DNA of 64,000 nt, taken from contig NZ_JXTG01000002.1 in the NCBI RefSeq assembly GCF_000833605.1, positions 248,001-312,000 on the forward strand, given 5' to 3'. The position numbers and the translations under genes are program-made. This document shows, in pieces, positions 55,234 through 64,000 of this stretch. A model generated the notes under the pieces. It saw only the letters and a program-made list of their open reading frames with translations. It was not told where the DNA came from and did no database searches. Source of the DNA: Anoxybacillus ayderensis (GTDB lineage Bacteria > Bacillota > Bacilli > Bacillales > Anoxybacillaceae). How positions within the stretch are numbered: the stretch's first letter is position 1; the number at the start of each line of letters is the position of its first letter.

Positions 55234-55629
55234 ATTGATATTTTACAAATTGTCGGGCTTGGGCTTATCGCCACGTTTTTAGTAACGATTTTAAACGAAC
55301 ATAAATCGAATATTTCACTTTTGCTGACCGTTTTTGTCGGAACAGTTATTTTTTTATTTTTAATTGATCGCATTCAAGACATTTTTCGCATGGTTCAAAC
55401 GTTAGCAAATGAAGCGCACGTTCAAACGGTATACGTTGAAACGATATTAAAAATTATTGGCATCGCATATATTGCTGAGTTTGGTGCACAAATTTCTAAA
55501 GATGCCGGGCAAGGAGCGATTGCTGGAAAAATTGAACTAGGTGGAAAGATTTTAATTTTAGCAATGGCCATCCCAATTTTAACAGCTCTTATTGAAACGA
55601 TTTTAAGCTTTCTTCCGATGAAGGGGTGA
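55234..55629 (+). CDS. spoIIIAD: Stage III sporulation protein AD, apparent ATT start
   Basis: A 131-residue membrane protein with about four helices; the conserved VETILKIIGIAYIAEFGAQ and DAGQGAIAGKIELGGKILIL segments are SpoIIIAD. The N-terminus conserved in B. subtilis (Ile-Asp-Ile-x-Gln-Ile-Val-Gly-Leu-Gly-Leu-Ile-Ala-Thr) is encoded from ATT at 55234, seven bases after GGAGGG (55221-55226). Between the in-frame TAG at 55219 and that codon there is no ATG, GTG or TTG; the next usual start (TTG 55321) would cut off 29 conserved residues. Automatic callers are likely to truncate it. Confidence 0.85.
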   Translation: MDILQIVGLGLIATFLVTILNEHKSNISLLLTVFVGTVIFLFLIDRIQDIFRMVQTLANEAHVQTVYVETILKIIGIAYIAEFGAQISKDAGQGAIAGKIELGGKILILAMAIPILTALIETILSFLPMKG

Positions 55630-55633
55630 TGAC

Positions 55634-56794
55634 ATGAGGCGCGCTCCCATTTTATTTTTCTTTCTCCTTTTTTTCTTGCCTTCCGTTGTACAAGCATCAC
55701 CGCCAACAAATGAATTCGTCAAACAACAAGCTGAACAAGTTGGGGTTGAATCGATTAAACAATATTGGGATCATATCGTTCAACAGTATGGAGGGTTATT
55801 GCCTGAAAGTCAAAAAGGATCTTTTTGGCAGTTTATAAACGGTGAGAAACAACTATCGCTCAGTGAATGGTTGCAGGCGTTTATGAAATTTTTATTGTAC
55901 GAGCTGATGGCAAACGGAAAATTGCTTGGCACACTGATTTTATTAACGGTATTTAGTTTATTTTTACAATCGCTACAAAACGCGTTTTCACATCATGCTG
56001 TCAGCAAAGTCGCACATGCGGTTGTTTATATGGTGCTGATGATTATTGCGTTAAACAGCTTTCACGTTGCTGTCACGTACGCAAAGGAAGCCATTCAGAC
56101 GATGACGAGTTTTATGATCGCTCTTTTACCGATTTTACTTGCGCTTATGGCGTCATCAGGCGGCGTTGTATCCGTAGCTTTTTTTCATCCGATTGTGTTG
56201 TTTTTTATGAATATCACAGGAACGATCATTGAACATTTTTCATTGCCGCTTCTATTTTTAGCAACGATTTTAAGCATTGTTAGTTTATTGAGCGAACATT
56301 ATAAAGTAACAAAATTAGCAGATTTGTTGCGCAACATTAGCATCGGTTCACTTGGTGTGATGCTCACCATTTTTTTCGGTGTATTGTCCGTTAAGGGAGC
56401 GACAACAGCTATTGCCGATGGGATTGCGATACGAGCCGCTAAATTTGTGGCAGGAAACTTTATTCCGATTATCGGGCGAATGTTTACGGATGCGGCAGAT
56501 ACAGTTGTGACCGCTTCCGTCTTATTAAAAAATACAGTCGGCTTGTTCGGTGTCACTTTATTGCTTCTTATTGCCGCGTTTCCAGCGATCAAAATTTTAG
56601 TCATCGCTCTCATTTATCAGCTAGCTGCTGCGATATTGCAACCGATGGGGGGAGGCATCGTCATTTCCTGTTTGAGCGTAATTAGCAAAAGCATGATGTA
56701 TGTACTCACCGCCCTCGTGATTGTATCGCTTATGTTTTTTTTAAGCATGACAGTTATTATTGCAGCAGGAAATTTAACGATGATGGTTCGCTGA
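55634..56794 (+). CDS. spoIIIAE: Stage III sporulation protein AE
   Basis: A 386-residue polytopic protein with a signal peptide (cleavage near VVQASP, about residue 22), a short extracytoplasmic region and about seven or eight helices (85-386). It has small-residue-rich transmembrane helices of a transporter-like type. Component of the SpoIIIA channel in the mother-cell membrane. Confidence 0.94.
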   Translation: MRRAPILFFFLLFFLPSVVQASPPTNEFVKQQAEQVGVESIKQYWDHIVQQYGGLLPESQKGSFWQFINGEKQLSLSEWLQAFMKFLLYELMANGKLLGTLILLTVFSLFLQSLQNAFSHHAVSKVAHAVVYMVLMIIALNSFHVAVTYAKEAIQTMTSFMIALLPILLALMASSGGVVSVAFFHPIVLFFMNITGTIIEHFSLPLLFLATILSIVSLLSEHYKVTKLADLLRNISIGSLGVMLTIFFGVLSVKGATTAIADGIAIRAAKFVAGNFIPIIGRMFTDAADTVVTASVLLKNTVGLFGVTLLLLIAAFPAIKILVIALIYQLAAAILQPMGGGIVISCLSVISKSMMYVLTALVIVSLMFFLSMTVIIAAGNLTMMVR

Positions 56795-56810
56795 AAGGAG
56801 AATAGACGTT

Positions 56811-57380
56811 GTGGGACTGTTGACTGAGTGGATTTCCCATATCATTACATTCATCTTGCTCGCCGTTGTCATTGAACTCATTTTGCCAAACGGTTCATTT
56901 CAAAAATACGTCAAGATGGTTGTCGGTTTATTGTTTATTTTCATTTTATTTTCTCCGCTTCTTCGGTTATTTCATGGGGATGTAAATACATGGTTTGCCT
57001 CAATTCAGCAACAACAACATGCAACGCTTGAAAATGACATTGAAAAAAAGAAAAAAGAAATACAAGCCTCACAACGTGCATATATTTTAGAACAAATGGC
57101 TGTCCAGCTAAAGAACATAGCGGCTGAGGAGTTGATGCGCACATATGGTTTAACGGTGACGGACATTTCATTAACAATTGGGGAGTCGGAACAAATCCCC
57201 CCTCAGATTGAGGCGATTACGGTGGAGTTAGCAGAAGAAACGACTTCTGTTGTTAAACCGATTCGCATTCCATCTTCGCCGTCGATTACAGAAAAACACG
57301 ACGACATTGCCCGCTTTTTAGCACAAATGTGGGGAGTAGATCCACAGATGATTACGATTCATCTTGAAAGGAGGGAGTAG
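56811..57380 (+). CDS. spoIIIAF: Stage III sporulation protein AF
   Basis: A 189-residue protein with two N-terminal transmembrane helices (about 8-24 and 33-50) and an extracytoplasmic domain with a coiled-coil start (72-95) and a ring-building fold. Start GTG at 56811 after GAAAGGAG. Family length is about 205. Confidence 0.9.
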   Translation: MGLLTEWISHIITFILLAVVIELILPNGSFQKYVKMVVGLLFIFILFSPLLRLFHGDVNTWFASIQQQQHATLENDIEKKKKEIQASQRAYILEQMAVQLKNIAAEELMRTYGLTVTDISLTIGESEQIPPQIEAITVELAEETTSVVKPIRIPSSPSITEKHDDIARFLAQMWGVDPQMITIHLERRE

Positions 57381-57386
57381 GGAGGG

Positions 57387-57953
57387 GTGAAACAATGGAT
57401 TGAAAAAAACTTACTGATTGCCATTCTTTTAGCCATCGGCTTATCATTTATGATCTTTGGCAATGTGTTCAACTTTTCGCCAGCAAAACGCGTTCAACAA
57501 GAAACAACTCAAACTGTATTTCGTCAAACAGATGAAGACAAAAAATTAAAGCAAATTGCAGACTATGAAGAGCGATATGAACAACAATTAAAAGAAGCGC
57601 TTGAAGCGATTGTTGGCGTTGGTGAAGTGAAAGTGATCGTCAATGTCGATGCAACGGAACAAAACGTACTCGAAAAAAATGTAACCGTTCAGAAAAAACG
57701 AACGATGGAAGAAGATAAAGAAGGTGGAAAACGTCAAATTGAAGATGAATCAACAGACGAAAAAATCGTGATCGTACGCAAAGGGGACGGAGAAACACCG
57801 CTCGTTTTACAAACGAAAAAGCCAGACATTCGTGGTGTGCTTGTTGTGGCAAAAGGAGCCGATCAAGTACAAGTGAAAAAATGGATTGTCGAAGCAGTGA
57901 CGCGAACGTTGAACGTTCCGAGCCATCGCGTCGCTGTTTTACCAAAAAAGTAA
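57387..57953 (+). CDS. spoIIIAG: Stage III sporulation protein AG
   Basis: A 188-residue protein with one N-terminal helix (about 8-26) and an extracytoplasmic ring-building motif domain; B. subtilis SpoIIIAG forms a 30-subunit ring. Here the protein is about 40 residues shorter than the B. subtilis one, mostly in the region before and inside the beta-triangle insertion. Start GTG at 57387 overlaps the GGAGGGAGTAGGGAGG purine tract. Sequence IVGVGEVKVIVNVD is typical. Confidence 0.92.
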   Translation: MKQWIEKNLLIAILLAIGLSFMIFGNVFNFSPAKRVQQETTQTVFRQTDEDKKLKQIADYEERYEQQLKEALEAIVGVGEVKVIVNVDATEQNVLEKNVTVQKKRTMEEDKEGGKRQIEDESTDEKIVIVRKGDGETPLVLQTKKPDIRGVLVVAKGADQVQVKKWIVEAVTRTLNVPSHRVAVLPKK

Positions 57954-57965
57954 GGGGGAGAACAT

Positions 57966-58529
57966 ATGTTGAAAAAGCAAACGGTTTGGTTATTAACAAT
58001 GTTTAGTTTAGTTGTCGTTTTATCGGTGTATTATGTCACAAGCCCTCAAGTGACAGAACAAGTGGCATTTGAGCAAAAAGAGGAAGCAAACAATGAAAAG
58101 GACTTAAAACCAACGGATGAAGCAATGAAAGAAGAAGTTGCCAACGGAGAAGAAGTGACAGTTGAACAAACGAATACAGCAAGCGATGATTTATTTACAG
58201 CCCTTCGCCTTGAAATTGAAGATGAACGAAGCAAGTTGCGCCAAGAGTTGAATGCGATTGTCGCTTCCAATAACGTATCTGCGGAAGAAAAAAGTAAAGC
58301 GATCGATCAATTACAACAACTATCGAATATTGCAGAAAAAGAAGCGGTGCTAGAAACGTTAATTAAATCGAAAGGATACGACGATGCGCTTGTTCGTGTC
58401 CATGAAAATCAAGTGCATATTACAGTGAAAGCAAAAGAACATTCGAAAAAAGCAGCGAACGAAATTATTCAGCTCGTTCAAAGCGAGATCGGCCGCGTAC
58501 AAGATGTAGCTGTTCGTTTCCAAAAATAA
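57966..58529 (+). CDS. spoIIIAH: Stage III sporulation protein AH
   Basis: A 187-residue protein: N-terminal transmembrane helix (about 7-24), acidic linker (35-65) and a C-terminal YscJ/FliF-like ring-building domain that binds SpoIIQ across the septal space. ATG at 57966 after AAGGGGGAG. Last gene of the spoIIIA operon, ended by a terminator. Confidence 0.95.
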   Translation: MLKKQTVWLLTMFSLVVVLSVYYVTSPQVTEQVAFEQKEEANNEKDLKPTDEAMKEEVANGEEVTVEQTNTASDDLFTALRLEIEDERSKLRQELNAIVASNNVSAEEKSKAIDQLQQLSNIAEKEAVLETLIKSKGYDDALVRVHENQVHITVKAKEHSKKAANEIIQLVQSEIGRVQDVAVRFQK

Positions 58530-58552
58530 CCGGTTGCCCGGTTATTTTTTTT
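58522..58552 (+). terminator. Terminator of the spoIIIA operon
   Basis: An 11-bp perfect stem (58523-58533 with 58538-58548), four-base loop and eight T residues; 5' arm overlaps the end of spoIIIAH. Confidence 0.88.
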
Positions 58553-58555
58553 CGG

Positions 58556-58682
58556 TTGAAAACGAATTTTATAATACTATATAATAATAATTGTTTTTAT
58601 GACCAGATATAAATTTTCTAACATTTTCTTATCATTTTATTGAATAATGGAAAAGGTGTGTCGTATCATGGTATTGTATAAT
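58556..58682 (+). promoter_or_regulatory. Candidate promoters of accBC
   Basis: Two sigma-A-like elements: TTGAAA (58556-58561) with an 18-base spacer to TATAAT (58580-58585), and an isolated TATAAT at 58677-58682 with no good -35. No FapR-type operator was recognised. The remaining AT-rich leader to accB at 58720 shows no other structure. Confidence 0.5.
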
Positions 58683-58719
58683 CTTTTTCTACAAATGATG
58701 GGGCGAGGGGTGTAAGTCA

Positions 58720-59220
58720 ATGTTGAAAATCCAAGAAATTCGCGAATTAATCCGATTAGTAAACGAGTCAAACATTGTTGAGTTCGTCTATGAACATGAT
58801 GGCTCAAAAATTAAAATGAAAAAAGCTGGAGCAACGGAACAAGTTGTTGTTGCTACACCAAAAGTAGACGTGCCGCAAACAGCTGTTGTTCAACAACAAG
58901 CACCGGTGGCACAAGTTGTTGAAAAGGTAGAAGTGAAAGAAGAAGTAAAGCCGGAAAAACAAGTTGTTGCAACAGAAAACTTACATACAATTACATCGCC
59001 GATGGTCGGTACGTTTTATGCAGCGCCATCACCAGACGCTGCACCGTACGTGAAAATTGGTGATAAAGTGAAAAAAGATACAATTGTATGTATTGTTGAA
59101 GCGATGAAGTTGTTTAATGAAATTGAAGCAGAAGTCGATGGAGAAATTGTAGAAGTGCTTGTGAAAAACGGCCAGCTCGTTGAATATGGACAACCTTTAT
59201 TCCTTGTGAAGCCTGAATAA
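58720..59220 (+). CDS. accB: Biotin carboxyl carrier protein of acetyl-CoA carboxylase
   Basis: A 166-residue BCCP. Biotin is attached to Lys130 in VEAMKLF. The N-terminal 40 residues fold on AccC, a Val/Gln/Lys/Pro-rich linker spans about 45-85, and the biotinyl domain with the thumb [17 protein letters not shown] is 88-166. Carries CO2 for malonyl-CoA synthesis, the entry of fatty-acid synthesis. Followed after 13 bases by accC. Confidence 0.96.
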   Translation: MLKIQEIRELIRLVNESNIVEFVYEHDGSKIKMKKAGATEQVVVATPKVDVPQTAVVQQQAPVAQVVEKVEVKEEVKPEKQVVATENLHTITSPMVGTFYAAPSPDAAPYVKIGDKVKKDTIVCIVEAMKLFNEIEAEVDGEIVEVLVKNGQLVEYGQPLFLVKPE

Positions 59221-59233
59221 AGGAGCGATAGTT

Positions 59234-60586
59234 ATGATAAAAAAATTGTTAATTGCCAATCGTGGGGAAATTGCTGTTCGGATTATTCGGGCGTGCAAAG
59301 AGCTTGGCATCGAGACGGTCGCTGTATTTTCTGAAGCGGATCGTGAAGCGCTTCATGTTCAAATGGCGGACGAGGCATATTGTATCGGTCCGAAAACGTC
59401 TAAAGAAAGCTATTTGAATTTTACAAATATGATGAGCGTGGCAACATTAACTCGGTGTGATGCTATTCATCCGGGATACGGATTTTTAGCTGAAAACGCA
59501 GACTTTGCTGAGCTTTGTCGGGAATGTAATGTAACGTTTGTCGGGCCGAGTCCGGAAGCGATTACAAAAATGGGAACGAAAGATGTTGCGCGTGAAACGA
59601 TGAGACAAGCTGGGGTGCCGATCGTTCCCGGCTCGCAAGGAATTATTGAAAGTATCGATGAAGCGATTGCACTAGCGAATGAAATAGGGTATCCTGTTAT
59701 TATTAAGGCAACCGCAGGTGGAGGCGGAAAAGGAATTCGCGTCGCTCGAGATGAGCAAGAGCTTAGAAAAGGAATTACGATTACGCAACAAGAAGCGGCC
59801 ACTGCTTTTGGAAATCCGGGTGTATATATTGAAAAGTACATTGAAGATTTCCGACATGTTGAAATTCAAGTGTTAGCAGATTCATATGGAAACGTTATTC
59901 ACCTCGGCGAGCGCGATTGTACAATTCAACGACGTTTACAAAAACTGTTGGAGGAAACACCATCTCCTGTGCTTGATGAAGAAATGCGTCAAAAGATGGG
60001 AGAAGCAGCTGTCAAAGCAGCGCAAGCTGTGCAGTATACGGGAGCAGGAACGGTCGAATTCATTTACGACTATCGCAATCGCCAATTTTACTTTATGGAG
60101 ATGAACACGCGCATTCAAGTCGAACATCCAGTAACGGAAATGGTGACAGGTGTCGATTTAATTAAAGAGCAAATTCGTGTAGCATCAGGTGAGAAATTGA
60201 CGTTGAAGCAAGAAGATGTCACGTTCAACGGTTGGTCTATCGAATGCCGAATTAACGCGGAAAACCCTGCGAAAAACTTTATGCCATCGGCCGGAAAAAT
60301 ACAAATGTACTTGCCGCCAGGTGGATTTGGAGTGCGGGTAGATTCAGCTGCTTATCCAGGCTATACGATTCCGCCATATTATGATTCGATGATCGCCAAA
60401 CTGATCGTTCACGCACCGACGCGCGAAGAAGCGATTGCCCGCATGAAACGGGCTTTAAGTGAATTTGTTATTGAAGGAGTTCATACGACAATTCCGTTTC
60501 ATTTAAAATTGCTTGATCATGAAAAATTTGTCGAAGGAAACTTTAATACAAAGTTTTTAGAAACATACGATGTAATGAACTCTTAA
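59234..60586 (+). CDS. accC: Biotin carboxylase of acetyl-CoA carboxylase
   Basis: A 450-residue ATP-grasp enzyme that carboxylates BCCP-bound biotin with bicarbonate and ATP. The N-terminal [12 protein letters not shown], the glycine-rich lid [14 protein letters not shown], the metal-binding [16 protein letters not shown] and the C-terminal barrel are intact. ATG at 59234 after AAGGAGCGATAG. Confidence 0.97.
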   Translation: MIKKLLIANRGEIAVRIIRACKELGIETVAVFSEADREALHVQMADEAYCIGPKTSKESYLNFTNMMSVATLTRCDAIHPGYGFLAENADFAELCRECNVTFVGPSPEAITKMGTKDVARETMRQAGVPIVPGSQGIIESIDEAIALANEIGYPVIIKATAGGGGKGIRVARDEQELRKGITITQQEAATAFGNPGVYIEKYIEDFRHVEIQVLADSYGNVIHLGERDCTIQRRLQKLLEETPSPVLDEEMRQKMGEAAVKAAQAVQYTGAGTVEFIYDYRNRQFYFMEMNTRIQVEHPVTEMVTGVDLIKEQIRVASGEKLTLKQEDVTFNGWSIECRINAENPAKNFMPSAGKIQMYLPPGGFGVRVDSAAYPGYTIPPYYDSMIAKLIVHAPTREEAIARMKRALSEFVIEGVHTTIPFHLKLLDHEKFVEGNFNTKFLETYDVMNS

Positions 60587-60607
60587 TGATAAAGGAGGGA
60601 ATCCGTT

Positions 60608-61003
60608 ATGTCTGAACATGTATTAGAAATGGAAAACGGTCATAACAGCTTAGGGAAGGTAGAAATTGCACCGGAAGTGATTGAAGTCATCGCAGGGATT
60701 GCGGCGTCTGAAATTGAAGGGGTAGCGCAAATGCGCGGTAATTTTGCAGCAGGTGTCGTTGAGCGATTAGGGAAAAAAAATCACGGTAAAGGCGTAAAAG
60801 TCGACTTAACGGACCGCGGGATTGTCATTGACATTTATTGTGTAATGAATTTTGGCGTATCGATTCCGACGGTTTCGCAAAAAATTCAAGAAAACGTCCG
60901 CCAAGCATTGTTGACGATGACAGGATTAGAGACAGCGGAAGTGAACGTTCATGTTGTTGGCGTTCAATTCGAATCGTCCAAAGCAGAGGCAGAAGTCGAG
61001 TAA
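60608..61003 (+). CDS. yqhY: Asp23/Gls24 family protein YqhY
   Basis: A 131-residue Asp23-family protein. The family pattern IAPEVIEVIAGIAASEIEGVAQM and the C-terminal VNVHVVGVQF are clear. In B. subtilis YqhY lies downstream of accBC, is linked to control of acetyl-CoA carboxylase activity, and its loss selects acc mutations. It starts 21 bases after accC, with AAAGGAGGGAATCC as ribosome-binding site. Confidence 0.94.
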   Translation: MSEHVLEMENGHNSLGKVEIAPEVIEVIAGIAASEIEGVAQMRGNFAAGVVERLGKKNHGKGVKVDLTDRGIVIDIYCVMNFGVSIPTVSQKIQENVRQALLTMTGLETAEVNVHVVGVQFESSKAEAEVE

Positions 61004-61005
61004 AG

Positions 61006-61041
61006 AAAAGGGGCAATCTCGTTTATGAGATCGCCCTTTTT
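61006..61041 (+). terminator. Terminator of accB-accC-yqhY
   Basis: An imperfect stem of about 13 pairs (61006-61020 with 61026-61040) with one mismatch, ending in a five-T run. Confidence 0.78.
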
Positions 61042-61124
61042 CGATGGGTGAGTGTTTTCTTTCGTCGAAATGTGTTATGATCATGGTATAATTTTCGACA
61101 TTACGAATAGAAAGGGTTTTGGTC

Positions 61125-61511
61125 ATGAAACGGCATACAGCAAGAGAGAAAGCGTTGCAAGCATTGTTTCAAATTGACGTGGGAGGCATTGAACCACATG
61201 CGGCGATTGCAAACGTCGCTGAAGAAGAGACCGATCCATTTATGGAAATGCTTGTTTTCGGCGTGGTGGAACATCAAAAAGAAATTGACGACTTATTGCG
61301 TCAACATTTAGAAAAATGGACATTAGAGCGCGTGGCGAATGTCGATCGTTCCATTTTACGCATGGCTGTATTTGAAATGAAATATATGGATGACATCCCG
61401 TTCAATGTAAGCATGGATGAAGCGATTGAATTAGCAAAAGTGTTTGGCGATGAAAAATCAAGTCGCTTTATTAACGGCGTACTTGCGAAAATAAAAGAAA
61501 CATTGTCTTAA
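61125..61511 (+). CDS. nusB: Transcription antitermination factor NusB
   Basis: A 128-residue all-helical RNA-binding protein acting with NusE/S10 at boxA of rRNA operons. [13 protein letters not shown]-type N-terminus (here [14 protein letters not shown]), [19 protein letters not shown] and the closing [13 protein letters not shown] are characteristic. ATG at 61125 after AAAGGG; the TTG at 61119 is less well placed. Confidence 0.96.
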   Translation: MKRHTAREKALQALFQIDVGGIEPHAAIANVAEEETDPFMEMLVFGVVEHQKEIDDLLRQHLEKWTLERVANVDRSILRMAVFEMKYMDDIPFNVSMDEAIELAKVFGDEKSSRFINGVLAKIKETLS

Positions 61512-61534
61512 ACGAATAAGGGGGAGAAGGATTT

Positions 61535-62386
61535 ATGGCAGCACAAATCATTAACGGTTTTGAACTAGCGAAAGAAAAACGCGCACAATTAGCAAAAGAA
61601 GTCGAGCAGTTAAAACAACAAGGCATTGAGCCTGCATTAGCGGTCATCCTCGTTGGAGATCATCCCGCTTCACAATCGTATGTAAAAGCGAAGCAAAAAG
61701 CATGTGAAGAAATTGGCATTCGTTCGATTTTACTTACTTTCCCAAACGACATATCTGAGGAGTTTTTGCTAGAGCAAATCGCTCGTTTAAACGAAGACCA
61801 ATCGGTACACGGCATTTTAGTTCAATTGCCGCTACCAAAACAAATGAATGAACTACATATCATTGAAGCGATTGCACCAGAAAAAGATGTCGATGGGTTT
61901 CATCCGCTAAATATTGGACGAATGATGACGGGGCAGAAAACGTTTTTGCCTTGTACACCGTACGGCATTTTATATATGGTTCAATCTTTGCAAGTCGATA
62001 TTGCGGGAAAACATGTCGTTGTTGTCGGTCGTAGCAATATCGTCGGTAAACCGGTTGGACAGCTGTTTTTACGTGAACACGCAACGGTCACATATTGTCA
62101 TTCGCGCACAAACGATTTAGCGGCGATTACGCGTCAAGCGGATATTTTAATCGTCGCTGTCGGCAAACCGAAGCTCATTACATCACCATATGTGAAAGAA
62201 GGAGCAATTGTGATCGACGTTGGCGTCAATCGATTAGAAAGCGGAAAATTGTGTGGGGATGTCGATTTTGACGATGTAAAAGAAGTAGCAAGCTACATTA
62301 CTCCTGTACCAAAAGGAGTTGGACCAATGACGATTACGATGTTGTTGCACAACACGATACAAGCTGCGCGGGAACTACATAAATAA
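61535..62386 (+). CDS. folD: Methylenetetrahydrofolate dehydrogenase / cyclohydrolase FolD
   Basis: A 283-residue bifunctional enzyme interconverting 5,10-methylene-, methenyl- and 10-formyl-THF with NADP. Catalytic Lys in [19 protein letters not shown], the NADP loop [13 protein letters not shown] and [12 protein letters not shown] are present. It handles one-carbon units, as do gcvT and yqgN in this window. GGGGGAGAAGG precedes the ATG. Confidence 0.97.
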   Translation: MAAQIINGFELAKEKRAQLAKEVEQLKQQGIEPALAVILVGDHPASQSYVKAKQKACEEIGIRSILLTFPNDISEEFLLEQIARLNEDQSVHGILVQLPLPKQMNELHIIEAIAPEKDVDGFHPLNIGRMMTGQKTFLPCTPYGILYMVQSLQVDIAGKHVVVVGRSNIVGKPVGQLFLREHATVTYCHSRTNDLAAITRQADILIVAVGKPKLITSPYVKEGAIVIDVGVNRLESGKLCGDVDFDDVKEVASYITPVPKGVGPMTITMLLHNTIQAARELHK

Positions 62387-62400
62387 GCGAGGTTATTTTT

Positions 62401-63750
62401 GTGGCAGAAATGAGATATGTAACAGTTGCAGCGTTAACGAAATATATTAAGCGGAAATTTGAAGTCGACCCTCATTTGCAAGATTTATGGATTAAAGGGG
62501 AAATTTCAAACTTTACATATCATTCGCGTGGGCATATGTACTTTACTTTAAAAGACGAACAAGCGCGCATTCAAGCGGTCATGTTTGCGGGATATAATCG
62601 ACAGTTAACGTTTAAGCCGGAAAATGGAATGACTGTACTTGTCCGCGGTGAAATTTCTGTGTATGAGCCGAGCGGAACGTATCAAGTATATGTAAAAGAG
62701 ATGCAGCCGGATGGTGTTGGCGCGCTGTATTTAGCGTATGAGCAATTAAAAAAGAAACTAGAACAAGAAGGATTATTTGCTAAGGAACATAAAAAGCCGA
62801 TTCCGAAATTTCCGCAACATATTGGCGTGGTGACCTCGCCAACGGGAGCGGCCATTCGCGATATTTTAACGACGATTCGTCGCCGTTATCCGCTAGCGAA
62901 AGTCATTTTGTTTCCGACGCTCGTTCAAGGGGAACAAGCTCCGTTATCGATCGTTCAATCGATTCAAAAAGCGAATGACATCGGATATATCGACGTGCTC
63001 ATCGTCGGTCGTGGTGGTGGGTCGATTGAAGAGCTTTGGGCGTTTAATGAGGAAATTGTGGCGCGGGCGATTTTTCATTCGCGCGTTCCGATTATTTCTG
63101 CTGTCGGACATGAAACGGATTATACGATCGCTGACTTTGTTGCCGATTTGCGAGCACCGACACCGACGGGGGCAGCAGAGCTTGCTGTGCCGCATGTCGC
63201 TGATTTGCTTTCGCGTGTATCGGACCAACAAGCTCGCCTCATTCGAGCGATGAAAGAGCGAATGAACGCGGAACAAAAACGGTTGCAATCGTTACGTTCA
63301 TCGTATGCGTTTCGCTATCCGAAACGGTTATATGAACAAAAAGAACAACAGTTAGATATGCTAGTTGATCGATTGCAAAGACAAATGAACGATATGCTCA
63401 AACAAAAAGAACATAAGCTTCAACAATTGCAGCTTACGTTATTTGCTCATCATCCACAATCGCGAATCGAAAAAGCGGTCGATCGTGTCCGCACGTTAGA
63501 ACAGACGATCGTTCGCTATATGAACGATATAATCAAACAAAAAAAATGGTCGCTTGCCACGGCGATGGCAAAACTCGATGCACTCAGTCCGCTAAAAATT
63601 ATGGAGCGCGGATATAGCCTTGCATACGATGAGCAGGAAGCGCTCATTAAGACAGTGAAACAACTGCAAGAAGGGGATCGTGTTCATATCCGTTTTCAAG
63701 ATGGACGTGCACATTGCATTGTTTCGAATATTGAGGAGGAAGAAGTATGA
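62401..63750 (+). CDS. xseA: Exodeoxyribonuclease VII large subunit
   Basis: A 449-residue catalytic subunit of the single-strand exonuclease. N-terminal OB-fold (about 1-100), catalytic domain (125-265) with [13 protein letters not shown] and [17 protein letters not shown], then a long coiled coil (265-400) that binds XseB copies. GTG at 62401 is preceded by GCGAGGTTATTTTT; the ATG at 62410 is the alternative start. It overlaps xseB by four bases (ATGA). Confidence 0.96.
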   Translation: MAEMRYVTVAALTKYIKRKFEVDPHLQDLWIKGEISNFTYHSRGHMYFTLKDEQARIQAVMFAGYNRQLTFKPENGMTVLVRGEISVYEPSGTYQVYVKEMQPDGVGALYLAYEQLKKKLEQEGLFAKEHKKPIPKFPQHIGVVTSPTGAAIRDILTTIRRRYPLAKVILFPTLVQGEQAPLSIVQSIQKANDIGYIDVLIVGRGGGSIEELWAFNEEIVARAIFHSRVPIISAVGHETDYTIADFVADLRAPTPTGAAELAVPHVADLLSRVSDQQARLIRAMKERMNAEQKRLQSLRSSYAFRYPKRLYEQKEQQLDMLVDRLQRQMNDMLKQKEHKLQQLQLTLFAHHPQSRIEKAVDRVRTLEQTIVRYMNDIIKQKKWSLATAMAKLDALSPLKIMERGYSLAYDEQEALIKTVKQLQEGDRVHIRFQDGRAHCIVSNIEEEEV

Positions 63751-63959
63751 CATTTGAGGAAGCGATGAGTAAACTTGAAGAAATTGTGCAAAAGTTAGAA
63801 GAAGGGGACGTTCCGCTAGAAGAAGCGATTCACTTTTTCCAAGAGGGGATGAAATTGTCGAAGTTTTGTCATGACAAACTACAACAAGTAGAAAAGCAAA
63901 TGGAATTTATTTTACGAGAAGATGGACAGCTTGAACCGTTTACGGTGCAGGAGGAGTAA
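63747..63959 (+). CDS. xseB: Exodeoxyribonuclease VII small subunit
   Basis: A 70-residue helical-hairpin protein with the family pattern [26 protein letters not shown]. Several copies coat the coiled coil of XseA. Coupled to xseA by a four-base overlap; GAGGAGGAAG serves as ribosome-binding site. Confidence 0.95.
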   Translation: MTFEEAMSKLEEIVQKLEEGDVPLEEAIHFFQEGMKLSKFCHDKLQQVEKQMEFILREDGQLEPFTVQEE

Positions 63960-63962
63960 ACA

Positions 63963-64000
63963 TTGGAATCGTTATTGCGACAATATAAATCACAAATCGA
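63963..64000 (+). CDS. ispA: Start of polyprenyl synthase IspA, cut by window edge
   Basis: Twelve codons are visible from TTG at 63963 (L-E-S-L-L-R-Q-Y-K-S-Q-I), after GCAGGAGGAG at 63947-63956, three bases past the xseB stop. Farnesyl diphosphate synthase (ispA/yqiD) follows xseB in B. subtilis, so the assignment is by gene order; the residues alone would not identify it. Confidence 0.55.
   Translation, partial: MESLLRQYKSQI

Overview
The window looks like a chromosomal segment of a moderately low-GC, endospore-forming Firmicute of the family Bacillaceae. Gene order follows the Bacillus subtilis yqfZ-to-yqiD block closely (sodA, pbpA, pst operon, glcK, comG operon, gcv operon, efp, spoIIIA operon, accBC, nusB, folD, xseAB). 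The details that differ from B. subtilis (a nucleotidyltransferase fusion next to rpmG, shikimate kinase after comGG, a class II ribonucleotide reductase, an L-lactate dehydrogenase inside the yqg block) fit an Anoxybacillus/Geobacillus-type thermophile; that genus-level guess is inference. No insertion sequence, prophage or CRISPR array was seen.

Layout. 1-3.3 kb: edge of ispG, a LysM protein, a chemotaxis receptor, a DUF1189 membrane protein and a CAU-anticodon tRNA. 3.4-7.6 kb: superoxide dismutase, an MFS transporter and class B penicillin-binding protein PbpA. 7.6-12.1 kb: the phosphate-starvation operon pstS-pstC-pstA-pstB-phoU behind four regularly spaced Pho-box repeats. 12.2-17.4 kb: two small anchored proteins, a 796-residue sugar nucleotidyltransferase with a degenerate phosphohexomutase half, L33, 5-formyl-THF cyclo-ligase and lactate dehydrogenase. 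17.5-29.8 kb: rhomboid protease GluP, a GerA-family protein, glucokinase, a lipoteichoic acid synthase, a carboxypeptidase, a glyoxalase-II-like hydrolase, a MidA-like methyltransferase, a cysteine-containing HTH regulator and MgsR.

29.9-37 kb: the complete comGA-GG operon (DNA-uptake pseudopilus), aroK, yqzE and a convergent SNF2 helicase pair (yqhH-yqhG). 37-42.7 kb: tandem glycine riboswitch and the glycine-cleavage genes gcvT-gcvPA-gcvPB, then a rhodanese and the octanoyltransferase LipM. GcvH is lipoylated, so lipM next to gcv is functionally coherent. 42.7-45.8 kb: a B12-dependent ribonucleotide reductase gene preceded by two NrdR-box-like sites and interrupted by a 349-nt group I intron. 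45.8-53 kb: spore photoproduct lyase, MntR, a patatin-like protein, membrane proteins, AroQ, a Xaa-Pro peptidase, EF-P and an AT-rich GNAT gene that appears inserted. 53.3-58.5 kb: yqhV and the eight-gene spoIIIA operon (feeding-tube channel between mother cell and forespore), whose spoIIIAD seems to start at ATT. 58.7-64 kb: accBC, Asp23-family yqhY, nusB, folD, xseA, xseB and the first codons of ispA.

The most notable items are the ORF-less group I intron in nrdJ with an exactly definable splice junction, the loss of catalytic motifs in the phosphomannomutase-like half of the nucleotidyltransferase, the ATT start of spoIIIAD, NrdR boxes built into a terminator-like hairpin, and hairpins that would mask the ribosome-binding sites of yqzE and splB.
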